The notes: generated by a model from the letters alone, not told the origin. A DNA stretch of 47,188 nt from an uncultured Ruminococcus sp. (GCA_944415425.1 CALYBP010000006.1:1-47188), one strand, 5' to 3'. Counted from the first letter of the stretch, positions 24,825 through 35,078 are shown. A program made the numbers and translations.

Positions 24825-25682
24825 ATGAAAACAGCAATCATAGTCAATCTTTCAAAGCAACAGGCAGTTGCCTGCGCAGGGAAAATAGCGCTTTTGATGT
24901 TGTCACGCAACGCTCAGGTTTGTATGCTCAGCGAGTGTTCTCAGCACTACAAGGGCGTTGAAATATCCTACTGCGACAGCATAGACCGACTATTTGAAAC
25001 GTGCGATGTTGCGGTGACAGTCGGAGGCGACGGAACAATAATCCACGCCGCGAAATACGCCGCCCGATACGGCACCCCGCTTATCGGAGTAAATGTAGGC
25101 AGACTCGGTTTTGCCGCGGACATCGAAGTGGACACGATAAGCGAGCTTACCAGAATAATAGACGGTGAATATTCGCTTGAAGAAAGGATACTGCTTGATG
25201 TTGAGGTGGTAAAAGGCGGTGTGTCAACCCACTATCTGTCCGTAAACGACGCGGTAATAGCAAGGGGGCAGCTTTCAAGAATAATTGATCTTCATGTTGC
25301 CCTAAACGGTGAGGAAATCGCAAAATACCGTGCCGACGGTTTGCTTTTTTCGACTCCCACAGGCTCAACGGCATATTCGCTTTCTGCAGGCGGACCCATT
25401 GTCGCCCCGCAGCTTGACTGCATTTTGATGACGCCCGTGTGTCCTCATTCGCTGTTTTCCCGTTCCGTTTTGTTTGAGGGCAATTCGGTTTTGTCGGTTT
25501 CGGTAAAAATCCCGGGCGACTGCTGCTGTGTGCTTACGGTTGACGGAGAAAAAAATGTCGGTATTCAGGCGGACGACACGGTAATTATAAAAAAATCAGA
25601 TTTAAAGCTCAGGCTTCTTTCCATAAACAAACGCAATTTTTACAGAAAGCTTAACGAAAAGCTGAAAGAGAGGGAAATTTGA
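24825..25682 (+). CDS. nadK: NAD kinase
   Basis: A 285-residue ATP-NAD kinase that makes NADP. The catalytic GGDGT is at about 67-71, with GVNVGRLGFA near 88-97 and the NADP-site segment in the TPTGSTAYSLSAGGP region (about 181-195). These are all intact. It starts nine bases after tlyA, and its TGA overlaps the ATG of argR. Confidence 0.95.
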   Translation: MKTAIIVNLSKQQAVACAGKIALLMLSRNAQVCMLSECSQHYKGVEISYCDSIDRLFETCDVAVTVGGDGTIIHAAKYAARYGTPLIGVNVGRLGFAADIEVDTISELTRIIDGEYSLEERILLDVEVVKGGVSTHYLSVNDAVIARGQLSRIIDLHVALNGEEIAKYRADGLLFSTPTGSTAYSLSAGGPIVAPQLDCILMTPVCPHSLFSRSVLFEGNSVLSVSVKIPGDCCCVLTVDGEKNVGIQADDTVIIKKSDLKLRLLSINKRNFYRKLNEKLKEREI

Positions 25683-26128
25683 TGAAATCGGGACGACACG
25701 CAAAAATTCTTGATATAATAAGCGAGTACCGCATAGAAACTCAGGATGAGCTTCTTAAACGCCTTAAAGAGGCGGGCTACAAGGCAACCCAGGCGACAAT
25801 TTCCCGTGATATAAAGGATTTGAGGCTTGTAAAAACCCTCGGCTCCGACGGCAAGTACAGGTACACTTCGGGGACGAGAGCGTCGTCTGACATTCGCTCG
25901 AATTTTGCCGCACTTTTTTCAACGTCGGTAAGCTCCATAGAAGCGGCTCAAAACATTGTAGTAATAAAAACGCTCAGCGGAATGGCTCAGGCTGTCTGCG
26001 CCGCACTCGACTCAACGGACTTTACCGCCGTTGTCGGAACAATAGCGGGCGACGACACCATTTTTATTGCCTGCCGTTCCTCTCAGTTTGCGCAGAGCCT
26101 TGCAGACGAGCTCAAAAGGCTGATTTAA
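25682..26128 (+). CDS. argR: Arginine repressor ArgR
   Basis: A 148-residue ArgR/AhrC regulator that represses arginine synthesis and activates catabolism when arginine is bound. The N-terminal winged helix contains TQATISRDIKDL (about 36-47). The C-terminal hexamer domain contains GTIAGDDTIFIACR (about 120-133), where arginine binds. The preferred start is the ATG at 25682 (overlap TGATG with nadK); the TTG at 25679 is also in frame. recN follows by 15 bases, the usual Firmicute order. Confidence 0.95.
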   Translation: MKSGRHAKILDIISEYRIETQDELLKRLKEAGYKATQATISRDIKDLRLVKTLGSDGKYRYTSGTRASSDIRSNFAALFSTSVSSIEAAQNIVVIKTLSGMAQAVCAALDSTDFTAVVGTIAGDDTIFIACRSSQFAQSLADELKRLI

Positions 26129-26143
26129 CACAGGGTGAATAAA

Positions 26144-27811
26144 ATGCTTTTGACTTTGTATATAGAAAATGTCGCCGTAATCGACAAAACCTCAATCGAG
26201 TTTAAACCGGGACTCAATGTCCTGACAGGTGAAACGGGCGCCGGAAAAAGTATTATAATCGACGCCATAAACGCGGTTATGGGACACAGAACTTCAAAAG
26301 AAATAATAAGAACGGGCGAACAGACAGCGTTTGTCAGCGCCCAGTTTGAAAACATAAACGATGAGGTCTTAAAAAAGCTTGAGGATCTCGGATTCTGCGA
26401 CGATGAGGGCACGCTTGTTTTGCAAAGAACGCTGAGCGCATCCGGCAAGAGCGTCTGCAAAATAAACGGGAGACCCGCAACGGTTTCCATGCTCAGAGAG
26501 CTTTCGGGAAATCTGATTAATATTCACGGACAGCACGAAAGCTATGAGCTGTTTTCTCCCGATACGCATATAGATTATATCGACCGATACGGCAGGTGCG
26601 AAGAGCTTTTGGCTGATTATCAGGAAAAGTACGGAAGATATAAAATTCTAAAAAAGAAATTAGATGAAGCAAACACCGACGACACGGCCCGTCTTCACGA
26701 AATAGATTTGCTCACGTTCCAGGTAAACGAGCTTACTCAGGCGGAAGTAAGGCAGGGTGAGGAGGAACAGCTAAGAGCGGAGCGCACCTCGCTTATGAGC
26801 GTAGAAAAAATTTCGTCGCTGTTAAACGATGCGAAAAACAGCCTTTACGGCAGTGATAATTTTACCGGCGGCATAGACTGCGTGGATTCCGCCTGTTCCG
26901 ACATACAGCGTGCAAGCGAATACAACGCCGAATACAGCTCGGTTTTTGACGCTCTTTCGGACGCGTACTACAATCTGCGCGACTGCGCCGAGAGTATTTC
27001 AGACGCCATAGATAACCTCGAAAGCGACCCGCAAAGGCTTGAGGAAATCGAGGAAAGACTTGACTTGTTAAGCACTCTCTCACGAAAATACGACTGTCCC
27101 TGCGATGAGCTCGACTCACTTTTGCAAAAGCTTGAAACAAGGCTTGAAGAGCTTGTAAATTACGATAAAAACCGTGATGAGCTTATAAATGCGGTGCGGA
27201 AAGCAGAGGACGAAACTTTAAAAGCGGCGGAAAAGCTCAGCAAACTTCGCAGAAAATCCGCCGAGGAATTTGCAAAAAGGGTAAAAGACGAGATGAGCTA
27301 CCTCAATATGCCGAGCGTTGTGCTTGAGACCCGATTCAAGCGCACCGAGCTTACATCAAAGGGATACGACGGGGTGGAATTTTTAATTTCGGCAAACCCC
27401 GGCGAAACACCCCGTCCCGTCGCAAAAATCGCTTCGGGCGGTGAGCTGTCCCGTATGATGCTTGCAATCAAAACTGTCCTGTCGCACTCAGATACCGTTG
27501 ATACTCTCATCTTTGATGAGGTTGACACGGGAATTTCAGGCTCTGCGGCGCAGAAAGTGGGATTTAAGCTCAGACAGGTAGCAAAAGAACGTCAGGTGCT
27601 TTGCGTTACCCATCAGGCGCAGATAGCCGCCCTTGCCGATAACCACTATTTGATTTCAAAGCAGATAGACGGCGGCAGAACCTTTACCGATGTTTCGCTT
27701 CTTGACCGTGAGGGCAGGAAAAACGAGCTTGCCCGCATTATCGGCGGAGTCAACGTAACCGACGCCGCTCTGTCTCATGCGGAGGCTATGCTCAGCGAAA
27801 ACGGGAACTGA
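26144..27811 (+). CDS. recN: DNA repair protein RecN
   Basis: A 555-residue SMC-like ATPase acting early in double-strand break repair. Walker A is GETGAGKS (29-36). A central coiled coil spans about 150-370. The signature ASGGELSRMMLAIK is near 430-443 and Walker B LIFDEVDTG near 454-462. The GTG at 26135 lies in the ribosome site AGGGTGA, so the ATG at 26144 is the start. In many Firmicutes spoIVB and spo0A follow recN; here recJ follows after 75 bases. Confidence 0.95.
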   Translation: MLLTLYIENVAVIDKTSIEFKPGLNVLTGETGAGKSIIIDAINAVMGHRTSKEIIRTGEQTAFVSAQFENINDEVLKKLEDLGFCDDEGTLVLQRTLSASGKSVCKINGRPATVSMLRELSGNLINIHGQHESYELFSPDTHIDYIDRYGRCEELLADYQEKYGRYKILKKKLDEANTDDTARLHEIDLLTFQVNELTQAEVRQGEEEQLRAERTSLMSVEKISSLLNDAKNSLYGSDNFTGGIDCVDSACSDIQRASEYNAEYSSVFDALSDAYYNLRDCAESISDAIDNLESDPQRLEEIEERLDLLSTLSRKYDCPCDELDSLLQKLETRLEELVNYDKNRDELINAVRKAEDETLKAAEKLSKLRRKSAEEFAKRVKDEMSYLNMPSVVLETRFKRTELTSKGYDGVEFLISANPGETPRPVAKIASGGELSRMMLAIKTVLSHSDTVDTLIFDEVDTGISGSAAQKVGFKLRQVAKERQVLCVTHQAQIAALADNHYLISKQIDGGRTFTDVSLLDREGRKNELARIIGGVNVTDAALSHAEAMLSENGN

Positions 27812-27886
27812 AATTAAACTATTCCGAAATTATTAATCAGATATTATTCGTATAAAATATCGTAAGACCGAAAGGAAGAGGCAGTA

Positions 27887-29938
27887 TTGAAGCTGTGGAC
27901 TGTGTCAAAGCTAAACAAGGCGCAAGCCCTTGAAATACAAAATAAATATAATCTGCCGCCGATAATCGCCATGCTTCTTCAGATAAGAAATATTAAGTCG
28001 GCGGAAGAAATAGAGGATTTCCTGTTTAACGAATCCGTGATAAATTCGCCCTTTGAGATAAAGGATATGGACAAGGCGGTATCAAGAATTAAAAAAGCCG
28101 TTGAAAGCGGCGAGCTTATCTGCGTTTACGGCGATTACGACGCCGACGGAGTTACCTCCACCGCATTGCTCTATTCCTATCTCGAAGCCGTGGGAGCAAA
28201 TGTGATGTACTACATACCTTCCCGTGAAACGGAGGGTTACGGTATGAACATAAAAGCTGTCGATTATCTTTACAAAAAGGGAGTAGGTTTGATTGTAACC
28301 GTTGACAACGGAATTGCGGCGGCAAAAGAGATTGAACACGCTTCTTCTCTCGGAATTGACACGGTGGTAACCGACCACCATATGCCCCAGAAAACACTTC
28401 CTAACGCCTGCGCTGTTGTGGATCTTCACAGGGAGGACTGCAAAAGCCGATTTAAAGAGCTTTGCGGAGCGGGAGTTGCGTTTAAGCTTGTTATGGCGCT
28501 TGAGGGGGAGTACTGCGATGTTGATTCCCTGCTTGATAACTACGCCGATTTACTGAGCATTGGCACAATAGGCGATATAGTAGAGCTTAGAGGTGAAAAC
28601 AGGGTTTTTGTTAAGCGTGGACTGAAAAGCATTGAAAACGGCGACAGAGTAGGTGTAGAAGCGCTTGTGCAGGGTTCGGGTCTTGACGGAAGAAAGCTCT
28701 CGGCAGGAAACGTGTCGTTTACGCTTGTTCCGAGGATAAACGCCGTGGGCAGGCTCGGTCAGTCGGGAAAATCGGTTGAGCTGTTGCTTACCGAGGACGA
28801 GGAAACCGCCGCTGAAATTTCTCAGGAGCTTTGTTTTGATAACTCACAGCGCAGAATGATTGAAGCGCAGATACTTGATGATATAAACGAACAGATAGTC
28901 AAAAATCCGTCGCTCATTTACGACAGAATAATTGTTCTTGACGGCGAAAACTGGCATCAGGGCGTAATCGGAATTGTTGCGTCGCGCATAAAGGACGCCT
29001 ACGGAAAACCTGCGATTATAATATCCCGCTTCGGCGATACCGCAAAGGCTTCGGGCAGAAGCGTCGAGGGATTTTCGCTTTGTGACGCCGTATTTGCCTG
29101 CTCCGATTTGCTCACCCACTGCGGAGGACACCCCATGGCGGTGGGACTGTCGCTTGAGAGCTCAAAAATTGATGCCTTTCGCAAAAAACTAAACGACTAC
29201 GCAAATTCATTTTCCGATATGCCCTTTGACAGGCTCAAAATTGACTGCAAGCTAAACCCCGCTTTTATAAACAATGAGCTTGTTTCGTCGCTTTCGTATT
29301 TACAGCCGTACGGTTCGGGCAACCCGACTCCCGTGTTTGGACTTTACAATATGACGGTAGACGATATTATTCCTTTATCGAATAATAAGCACCTTAAACT
29401 TTCGCTTTCCAAAAACAACACGAGGCTTTATGCGCTTTACTTTTTTATGTCAAAAGAGCAGTTTCCGTACAAAAAGGGAGAATCAATTGACCTTGCGGTA
29501 ACCTTAGATACAAACGAATACAACGGAAACATAAGCGTTTCGGTTATAATAAAGGATATAAAGTCAAGCCTTGACGATACGGAAGAAATGCTCAAAAGCG
29601 AAAGGATTTATGAGGATTTTTGCAGCGGAAGAAAAGTTGAGCCGGACAAGCTTTGCTCAATAATTCCAAAGAGAGAAGATTTTGCTCTTATGTACAGATT
29701 CCTCAAATCCCGCTCGAAATACGAGTTTCCGTGCGATACTCTTGTACATAAGCTTGACAACAGGCTTTCTTTTGGTAAAATAAAAGTTATACTCAGGGCG
29801 ATGAGTGAACTCGGACTGATAAGTTACAGCGAGGGAGTTAGTACGGGTCTGATAGCGGTAAACGATGTTTCGGGCAAGGTGTCGCTTGAATCTTCGCCTA
29901 TAATCAAGAAATTAAATGAGGGATGCCAGCGTGAGTAA
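27887..29938 (+). CDS. recJ: Single-stranded-DNA-specific exonuclease RecJ
   Basis: A 683-residue DHH/DHHA1 phosphoesterase, the 5'-3' ssDNA exonuclease of recombination and repair. DYDADG is at about 83-88, TDHH at about 162-165 and the DHHA1 motif GGHPMA at about 412-417. A C-terminal OB-fold and a Firmicute-type extension follow, and the length matches long RecJ forms. It starts with TTG at 27887, five bases after GGAAGAGG. Its 3' end overlaps the likely GTG start of rel by eight bases. Confidence 0.93.
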   Translation: MKLWTVSKLNKAQALEIQNKYNLPPIIAMLLQIRNIKSAEEIEDFLFNESVINSPFEIKDMDKAVSRIKKAVESGELICVYGDYDADGVTSTALLYSYLEAVGANVMYYIPSRETEGYGMNIKAVDYLYKKGVGLIVTVDNGIAAAKEIEHASSLGIDTVVTDHHMPQKTLPNACAVVDLHREDCKSRFKELCGAGVAFKLVMALEGEYCDVDSLLDNYADLLSIGTIGDIVELRGENRVFVKRGLKSIENGDRVGVEALVQGSGLDGRKLSAGNVSFTLVPRINAVGRLGQSGKSVELLLTEDEETAAEISQELCFDNSQRRMIEAQILDDINEQIVKNPSLIYDRIIVLDGENWHQGVIGIVASRIKDAYGKPAIIISRFGDTAKASGRSVEGFSLCDAVFACSDLLTHCGGHPMAVGLSLESSKIDAFRKKLNDYANSFSDMPFDRLKIDCKLNPAFINNELVSSLSYLQPYGSGNPTPVFGLYNMTVDDIIPLSNNKHLKLSLSKNNTRLYALYFFMSKEQFPYKKGESIDLAVTLDTNEYNGNISVSVIIKDIKSSLDDTEEMLKSERIYEDFCSGRKVEPDKLCSIIPKREDFALMYRFLKSRSKYEFPCDTLVHKLDNRLSFGKIKVILRAMSELGLISYSEGVSTGLIAVNDVSGKVSLESSPIIKKLNEGCQRE

Positions 29939-32123
29939 GTATTCAAATATTGCGCATTATCAGGATTTTTCAGAGCTGAAAAAAATATTGGAACACTCCG
30001 GAAATTCCTATGATATGGAATTGATTACAAAAGCATATAAACTTGCGGAAGAGTCTCACGGCGACCAGCGCAGAGTTTCGGGAATTCCCTATATACTTCA
30101 CCCGACATCGGTTGCCTGTATTCTTGCGGAGCTCGGAATGGATACGGAATCAATCTGCGGAGCTTTGCTGCACGATGTGGTGGAGGATACCCCCGTAAAA
30201 CTTGACGAAATCGCAAAAGGTTTCGGAAAGGACGTCGCAAAGCTTATTGACGGCGTGACCAAAATTTCAAAAATCCCTTATTCAACAAGAGAACAGCAGC
30301 AGGCTGAGAACATAAGAAAAATGCTTATCGCAATGGCTGACGATATAAGGGTAATCATCATAAAGCTTGCGGACAGACTGCACAATATGCGTACAATGGA
30401 TTGTATGCCCGAACAAAAGCGCAGGGACAAATCACTTGAAAATATGCAGGTTTTCGCCCCCATTGCTCACCGCCTCGGTATCAAAACAATTAAAGACGAG
30501 CTTGAGGACCGCTCGCTTCAGTACCTTGACCCGATAGGCTATAAGGAAATCGAGGACGCCCTGCTTATGAACGAAGAGGGCAGAGATAAATTTATCGAAT
30601 CCATAAAAGAACAGATCCTCGAAAAAACAAAGTCGATTATCAAAAATGTATATATAAGCGGAAGGGTAAAGAGCATCAACAGTATATACAGAAAAACCTT
30701 TATGCAGGGCAAGACAATAGACCAGATATTCGATGTTTTTGCCGTGCGTGTAATCGTTGATACCGTTCCCGACTGCTACAATGTGCTCGGTGTGGTACAC
30801 GACATTTTCAAGCCTATTCCCAACAGGTTCAAGGACTATATATCAATGCCCAAACCCAATATGTACCAGTCGCTTCACACCACCGTGCTTGACAACAAGG
30901 CAATTCCCTTTGAGGTTCAGATAAGGACGTGGGAAATGCACTACACCGCCGAGTACGGAATCGCGGCTCACTGGAAGTACAAGCTCGGTATGAACGGCAA
31001 AAACAAGGAGGATAAGCTCAGCCAGAACATTCAGCGTGTAAAGAAGATGATCCTTGACCAGCTTGAAGCCGAGGACGCAACGGATATTGCAAAGAACATA
31101 CGCAACGACTTTGAGGAAAACGACGTTTATGTGTTCACTCCAAAGGGCGATGTAATAAGCCTGCCCAGAGGCTCAACGCCGATAGATCTTGCCTATATAA
31201 TTCACACTCAGGTGGGTCACAGAATGGTGGGCGCAAAAGTCAACGGCAAAATAATTCCCATCGACTACAAGCTCAAAACAGGTGAAATCTGCGAAATCAT
31301 CACCCAAAAGGAAGAGCACCCCAACAGGTCGTGGATTGACATCTGCAAAACCGCTTCGGCAAAGTCCAAAATCAGACAATGGTACAAAAACGAAAAGCGT
31401 GACGAGAACATTGTCGAGGGCAAGCAGATGCTGGAGCGTGAATTTAAGCGCCACGGCATCAATCTCAATGAGGACGAATACGAAGAATTCCTCAAAAAGT
31501 TTATGGTAAAAAAGCAGTACAATACGCTTGATGACTTTTACGCCGCTGTCGGCTACGGCGGAATCCAGCTGTGGAAAATTATGCCGAGGCTCAAAGAGGA
31601 ATATCAGAAGGCTTACACCGTTGAAATTGAAGATGTGCCCGTACAGCAGGCTCCCGTAAAGCGCAGCAAGGCGAAATCGGGCGTTGTAATCGAGGGTACA
31701 GACGATGTGCTTGTCAAGTTTTCAAACTGCTGCAATCCGCTTCCGGGCGATGATATTATAGGTTACATCACAAGAGGCTACGGCGTTTCCATCCACAAGA
31801 GAAACTGCACCAATGTGCCGAAGAATATTTCCGCCTGCGAGGAGCCGGAGCGCTGGGTTCACTGTTACTGGGAGGACGAGGTAGGAGAGGTTTTCCGAAG
31901 CACTCTTCAAATTACTGCAACGGACAGAACGGGACTGCTTGCCGATGTTACGATAAAGCTTTCCAATATGCATATTTTTATCCATTCTCTCAATTCAAGA
32001 GAGCTTAAAGAGGGCAAGGCGGTTGTTACCGCAACCATAGATGTTATGGGGCGCAACCACCTGCGCGGCGTAATTTCAAAGCTTTCCGACATAAACGGAA
32101 TAGAAGAAATCAAGAGGTTGTAG
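29931..32123 (+). CDS. relA: Bifunctional (p)ppGpp synthetase/hydrolase Rel
   Basis: A 730-residue long RelA-SpoT homolog that makes and breaks down the stringent-response alarmone. The HD hydrolase core has LHDVVEDT (about 80-87). The synthetase domain has RVKSINSIYRK (about 245-255) and YQSLHTTV (about 312-319). A TGS domain begins near FTPKGDVISLPRG (about 401) and a C-terminal ACT domain near 655. GTG at 29931 has a well-spaced GAGGG; an ATG at 29916 is possible but lies before that site. The usual upstream neighbour apt is absent. Confidence 0.95.
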   Translation: MSKYSNIAHYQDFSELKKILEHSGNSYDMELITKAYKLAEESHGDQRRVSGIPYILHPTSVACILAELGMDTESICGALLHDVVEDTPVKLDEIAKGFGKDVAKLIDGVTKISKIPYSTREQQQAENIRKMLIAMADDIRVIIIKLADRLHNMRTMDCMPEQKRRDKSLENMQVFAPIAHRLGIKTIKDELEDRSLQYLDPIGYKEIEDALLMNEEGRDKFIESIKEQILEKTKSIIKNVYISGRVKSINSIYRKTFMQGKTIDQIFDVFAVRVIVDTVPDCYNVLGVVHDIFKPIPNRFKDYISMPKPNMYQSLHTTVLDNKAIPFEVQIRTWEMHYTAEYGIAAHWKYKLGMNGKNKEDKLSQNIQRVKKMILDQLEAEDATDIAKNIRNDFEENDVYVFTPKGDVISLPRGSTPIDLAYIIHTQVGHRMVGAKVNGKIIPIDYKLKTGEICEIITQKEEHPNRSWIDICKTASAKSKIRQWYKNEKRDENIVEGKQMLEREFKRHGINLNEDEYEEFLKKFMVKKQYNTLDDFYAAVGYGGIQLWKIMPRLKEEYQKAYTVEIEDVPVQQAPVKRSKAKSGVVIEGTDDVLVKFSNCCNPLPGDDIIGYITRGYGVSIHKRNCTNVPKNISACEEPERWVHCYWEDEVGEVFRSTLQITATDRTGLLADVTIKLSNMHIFIHSLNSRELKEGKAVVTATIDVMGRNHLRGVISKLSDINGIEEIKRL

Positions 32124-32124
32124 T

Positions 32125-32580
32125 ATGTTGGCAATTTTACAGAGGGTAGCAAATGCCCGTGTCGATATCGAAAACGAAACCGTGGGGAAGATAGAAAAGG
32201 GATTTTTAATCTTGCTCGGGGTTGAAAACGGAGATGAAAAGCGCGACGCGGAGGTTTTAGCGTCAAAAATATCATCACTTCGTATTTTTACCGATGAAAA
32301 CGATAAAATGAACCTTTCGCTCTCCGATGTGGGCGGAGCCGTGCTTGTAATATCGAATTTTACATTGTGCGCCGACTGTTCTCACGGACGAAGACCGAGT
32401 TTTATCGGGGCTGCCCGCCCCGAAACGGCAAAACCGCTGTACGAGTATTTTTGCGATAAAATGCACGATAACGGAGTCGAGCGTGTCGAAAAGGGCGTTT
32501 TCGGCGCGGATATGCAGGTGCATCTTGTAAATGACGGACCCGTTACCATCGAAATAAATTCAAAGGATTTGAAAAAATGA
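32125..32580 (+). CDS. dtd: D-aminoacyl-tRNA deacylase
   Basis: A 151-residue Dtd that removes D-amino acids from mischarged tRNA. The C-terminal motif NDGPVTIEI is intact. The usual SQFTLYAD motif reads SNFTLCAD here, a small change in the active-site strand. It begins one base after rel, the standard order, and overlaps the next gene by four bases. Confidence 0.94.
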   Translation: MLAILQRVANARVDIENETVGKIEKGFLILLGVENGDEKRDAEVLASKISSLRIFTDENDKMNLSLSDVGGAVLVISNFTLCADCSHGRRPSFIGAARPETAKPLYEYFCDKMHDNGVERVEKGVFGADMQVHLVNDGPVTIEINSKDLKK

Positions 32581-33203
32581 CGCAGGTAAAGATATATAAT
32601 GTAACAGAGCTTTTAACAAATTGCTGTTATCTCGTTGACGAGGCAACAGGCAAAGCGGCCGTTGTTGACCCGGGAGATAAGTCGGAAGAGCTAATTTCTC
32701 AGATCGAAAAGGACGGGGGAAAACTTGAGTATGTAATGCTCACTCACGGTCACTACGACCATATAAGCTACGCAAAGCAGCTTGCCGACAAATACGGCGC
32801 GAAAATTGTAATCGGCAAAACGGAAAACCCGTTTTTGTCGGATGAATCGCTCAATCTCAGCTTTTATCACGGAATAAAGATACCACGGTTTTCGGCGGAT
32901 ATATTGCTTGAAGATAACGATACTTTTATGCTCGGCGATACCGAAATCCGCTATATTCTGACGCCGGGACACACGGGCGGAAGCGGCTGTTATATATTTG
33001 ATAATACGATAATCAGCGGCGATACTCTTTTTTGTGAGTCATACGGAAGAACCGACCTTCCGACGGGAAGCGACGGCGATATGATAAAATCGCTTGCAAG
33101 GCTTAAAAATATCGACGGAGATTATACCGTAATTCCGGGACACGGCTCTGTTTCCTCACTTGAACACGAAAGAAAATATAATCCTCTTATGAGAGAGCTG
33201 TAA
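32577..33203 (+). CDS. Metallo-beta-lactamase fold hydrolase (glyoxalase II-like)
   Basis: A 208-residue zinc hydrolase with THGHYDH (H57, H59, D61, H62), a histidine in PGHTGGSG (about 131), the bridging aspartate in ISGDTLF (about 151) and a final histidine in IPGHGS. Family members hydrolyse thioesters such as S-lactoylglutathione, or related small substrates. This family is conserved between dtd and hemZ in Clostridia, but its substrate is not known. Translation is coupled to dtd by a four-base overlap. Confidence 0.88.
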   Translation: MTQVKIYNVTELLTNCCYLVDEATGKAAVVDPGDKSEELISQIEKDGGKLEYVMLTHGHYDHISYAKQLADKYGAKIVIGKTENPFLSDESLNLSFYHGIKIPRFSADILLEDNDTFMLGDTEIRYILTPGHTGGSGCYIFDNTIISGDTLFCESYGRTDLPTGSDGDMIKSLARLKNIDGDYTVIPGHGSVSSLEHERKYNPLMREL

Positions 33204-33204
33204 T

Positions 33205-34635
33205 ATGAATTTATATGTAAAAAACCATAACTATTGGTTTGAACTTGAAAATTTAACAAGGCTGTTTTTCCCTAACGAGAAAATCAATGTCTTTAAAGAA
33301 TTTGAATCGACACAATCACCTTATATTTTCACATCTTTATCTGATAAAATAACCGTGGAGGCCGATATAAACGGCTTTAAAAGAAAAGCTCAGGCAAACC
33401 TCGATGTCGACAACGAGCTTGTAACCGCTCAGCTTCTCTACGGAATTTTGAGCGAATACTGCGGATATTCCCAGCCGTGGGGTGTTTTAACGGGAGTGCG
33501 TCCCGTCAAGCTTTTGAGGCGTTTGGAGCAGGAGCTTGGGGGAAAGGGTGCCCGTGATAAATTCTTAAACGATTTTTATGTTAGCGGCGAAAAGCTCAGG
33601 CTTGCAAAAACCACCGAGATAAACGAAAAGAAAATTCTCGATCTGTCAGATGACAACTCTTTCAGCCTTTATGTGGGAATCCCTTTCTGCCCGTCACGGT
33701 GCAGCTATTGTTCCTTTGTAATGTCGTCAATAGAGCGTGCAAAAAAGCTGACAGAGCCGTATGTTGAGCTTCTCTGCGAAGAAATAAAGCAAACGGCTCA
33801 GATTGCGTCAGACCTCGGGTTAAGGCTTGAAACAGTATACTTCGGCGGAGGAACACCCACAACTCTCTCAGGCAGTCAGCTTGACAGGCTCCTTAAAACA
33901 GTACGGAAAAATTTTGATATGTCAACCTGCCGTGAACTTACCGTTGAGGCGGGGCGCCCCGATACGGTAGACCTTGAGCGGCTCTCAGCTCTCAGGGAAA
34001 ATAAAGTTGACAGAATAAGCATAAATCCTCAGACGCTAAATAACGATGTTTTGCGCAGCATCGGAAGAAAGCATACGGCGGAGCAGTTTTTATCTGCGTT
34101 TGAGCTTGCGAGAAAATGCGGATTTAATAACATAAACTCAGATTTGATTGCGGGACTTCCGGGCGATACCGAGGAAAGCTTTAAAAAATCGCTTGACACA
34201 TTAACAAAGCTGTCTGCCGAATGTATAACCGTTCATACCCTCTGTATGAAAAGAGCGTCAACGCTTACTCATCTTGGTACATCTCTTAACAGACAGGACG
34301 CCGAAACGGCACGAAATATGCTTGAATATGCGGGCAAAGCCCTGACAGAAAACGAGTATATACCGTATTACCTATACCGCCAGAGCAGAATGGTAGGCAA
34401 CCTTGAAAATGTCGGCTGGTCAAAGAAAGGGTATGAATGTCTTTACAATGTCTATGTAATGGACGAAACCCACACGGTTTTGGCGTGCGGTTCGGGCGGA
34501 GTTACAAAGCTCAAAGACAGCAAAAAGGACTGCCTTGAGCGAATATTCAATTTCAAATATCCGTATGAATACATCGACAGGTTTGGTGAAATCACGCAGA
34601 GAAAGTCTGCGGTTTATAAATTTTACGGAAAATAA
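33205..34635 (+). CDS. hemZ: Oxygen-independent coproporphyrinogen dehydrogenase HemZ
   Basis: A 476-residue radical SAM protein. The cluster motif CPSRCSYC binds 4Fe-4S through C162, C166 and C169. The SAM-binding YFGGGTPT (about 210-217) is clear. A roughly 150-residue N-terminal extension is typical of HemZ rather than HemN. It oxidises coproporphyrinogen III in anaerobes, though some HemN-like proteins have other roles (HemW is a heme chaperone). It starts one base after the hydrolase gene. hisS and aspS, often next in Clostridia, are not here. Confidence 0.9.
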   Translation: MNLYVKNHNYWFELENLTRLFFPNEKINVFKEFESTQSPYIFTSLSDKITVEADINGFKRKAQANLDVDNELVTAQLLYGILSEYCGYSQPWGVLTGVRPVKLLRRLEQELGGKGARDKFLNDFYVSGEKLRLAKTTEINEKKILDLSDDNSFSLYVGIPFCPSRCSYCSFVMSSIERAKKLTEPYVELLCEEIKQTAQIASDLGLRLETVYFGGGTPTTLSGSQLDRLLKTVRKNFDMSTCRELTVEAGRPDTVDLERLSALRENKVDRISINPQTLNNDVLRSIGRKHTAEQFLSAFELARKCGFNNINSDLIAGLPGDTEESFKKSLDTLTKLSAECITVHTLCMKRASTLTHLGTSLNRQDAETARNMLEYAGKALTENEYIPYYLYRQSRMVGNLENVGWSKKGYECLYNVYVMDETHTVLACGSGGVTKLKDSKKDCLERIFNFKYPYEYIDRFGEITQRKSAVYKFYGK

Positions 34636-34679
34636 AATCCCCTCTTAACGGGATAAAATAAAGAAAGGCAGGTTTTATT

Positions 34680-35078
34680 ATGGGAAAATTTGATGAGATT
34701 TTTGATGATGTTGTTGTCAACGCAAAGGCGGCGGCTTCGGCTGTGTCAAAGAAAGCAACCGATGTTTACGATTCCTCAAAGTACAAAATCTCAGCGGCTG
34801 AAATACGTGGAGAAATCAACAAAAAACTTCGTGACCTCGGCGCGCTCACATACAAGTCGCAGGTTCACAAAACGGATTTGTCCGAGCAGATAAGTCTGCT
34901 TGTTGCCGAGATAACGGATTTGAGGGAAAATCTCAACACAATAAACGAGCATATCGCTTCCTCAAAAAATCTTAAAAAGTGTCCCAACTGCGACGCAGGC
35001 GTGCCGAAAAACTCGGTATACTGCAACATCTGCGGTGCAAAACTTGACAGCGCAGGCGTCAGCGAAGAGGAAGTATAA
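34680..35078 (+). CDS. Small zinc-ribbon protein of unknown function
   Basis: A 132-residue protein: N-terminal amphipathic Ala-rich helix, a middle coiled-coil region (about 40-95) and a C-terminal zinc ribbon, CPNC at about 101-104 and CNIC at about 116-119. No membrane segment. The AAAGGCAGG ribosome site and start are good. It shares a layout with the many coiled-coil plus zinc-ribbon proteins of Firmicutes, whose functions are mostly unknown. A 10-bp GC-rich hairpin without a T run follows. Confidence 0.75.
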   Translation: MGKFDEIFDDVVVNAKAAASAVSKKATDVYDSSKYKISAAEIRGEINKKLRDLGALTYKSQVHKTDLSEQISLLVAEITDLRENLNTINEHIASSKNLKKCPNCDAGVPKNSVYCNICGAKLDSAGVSEEEV

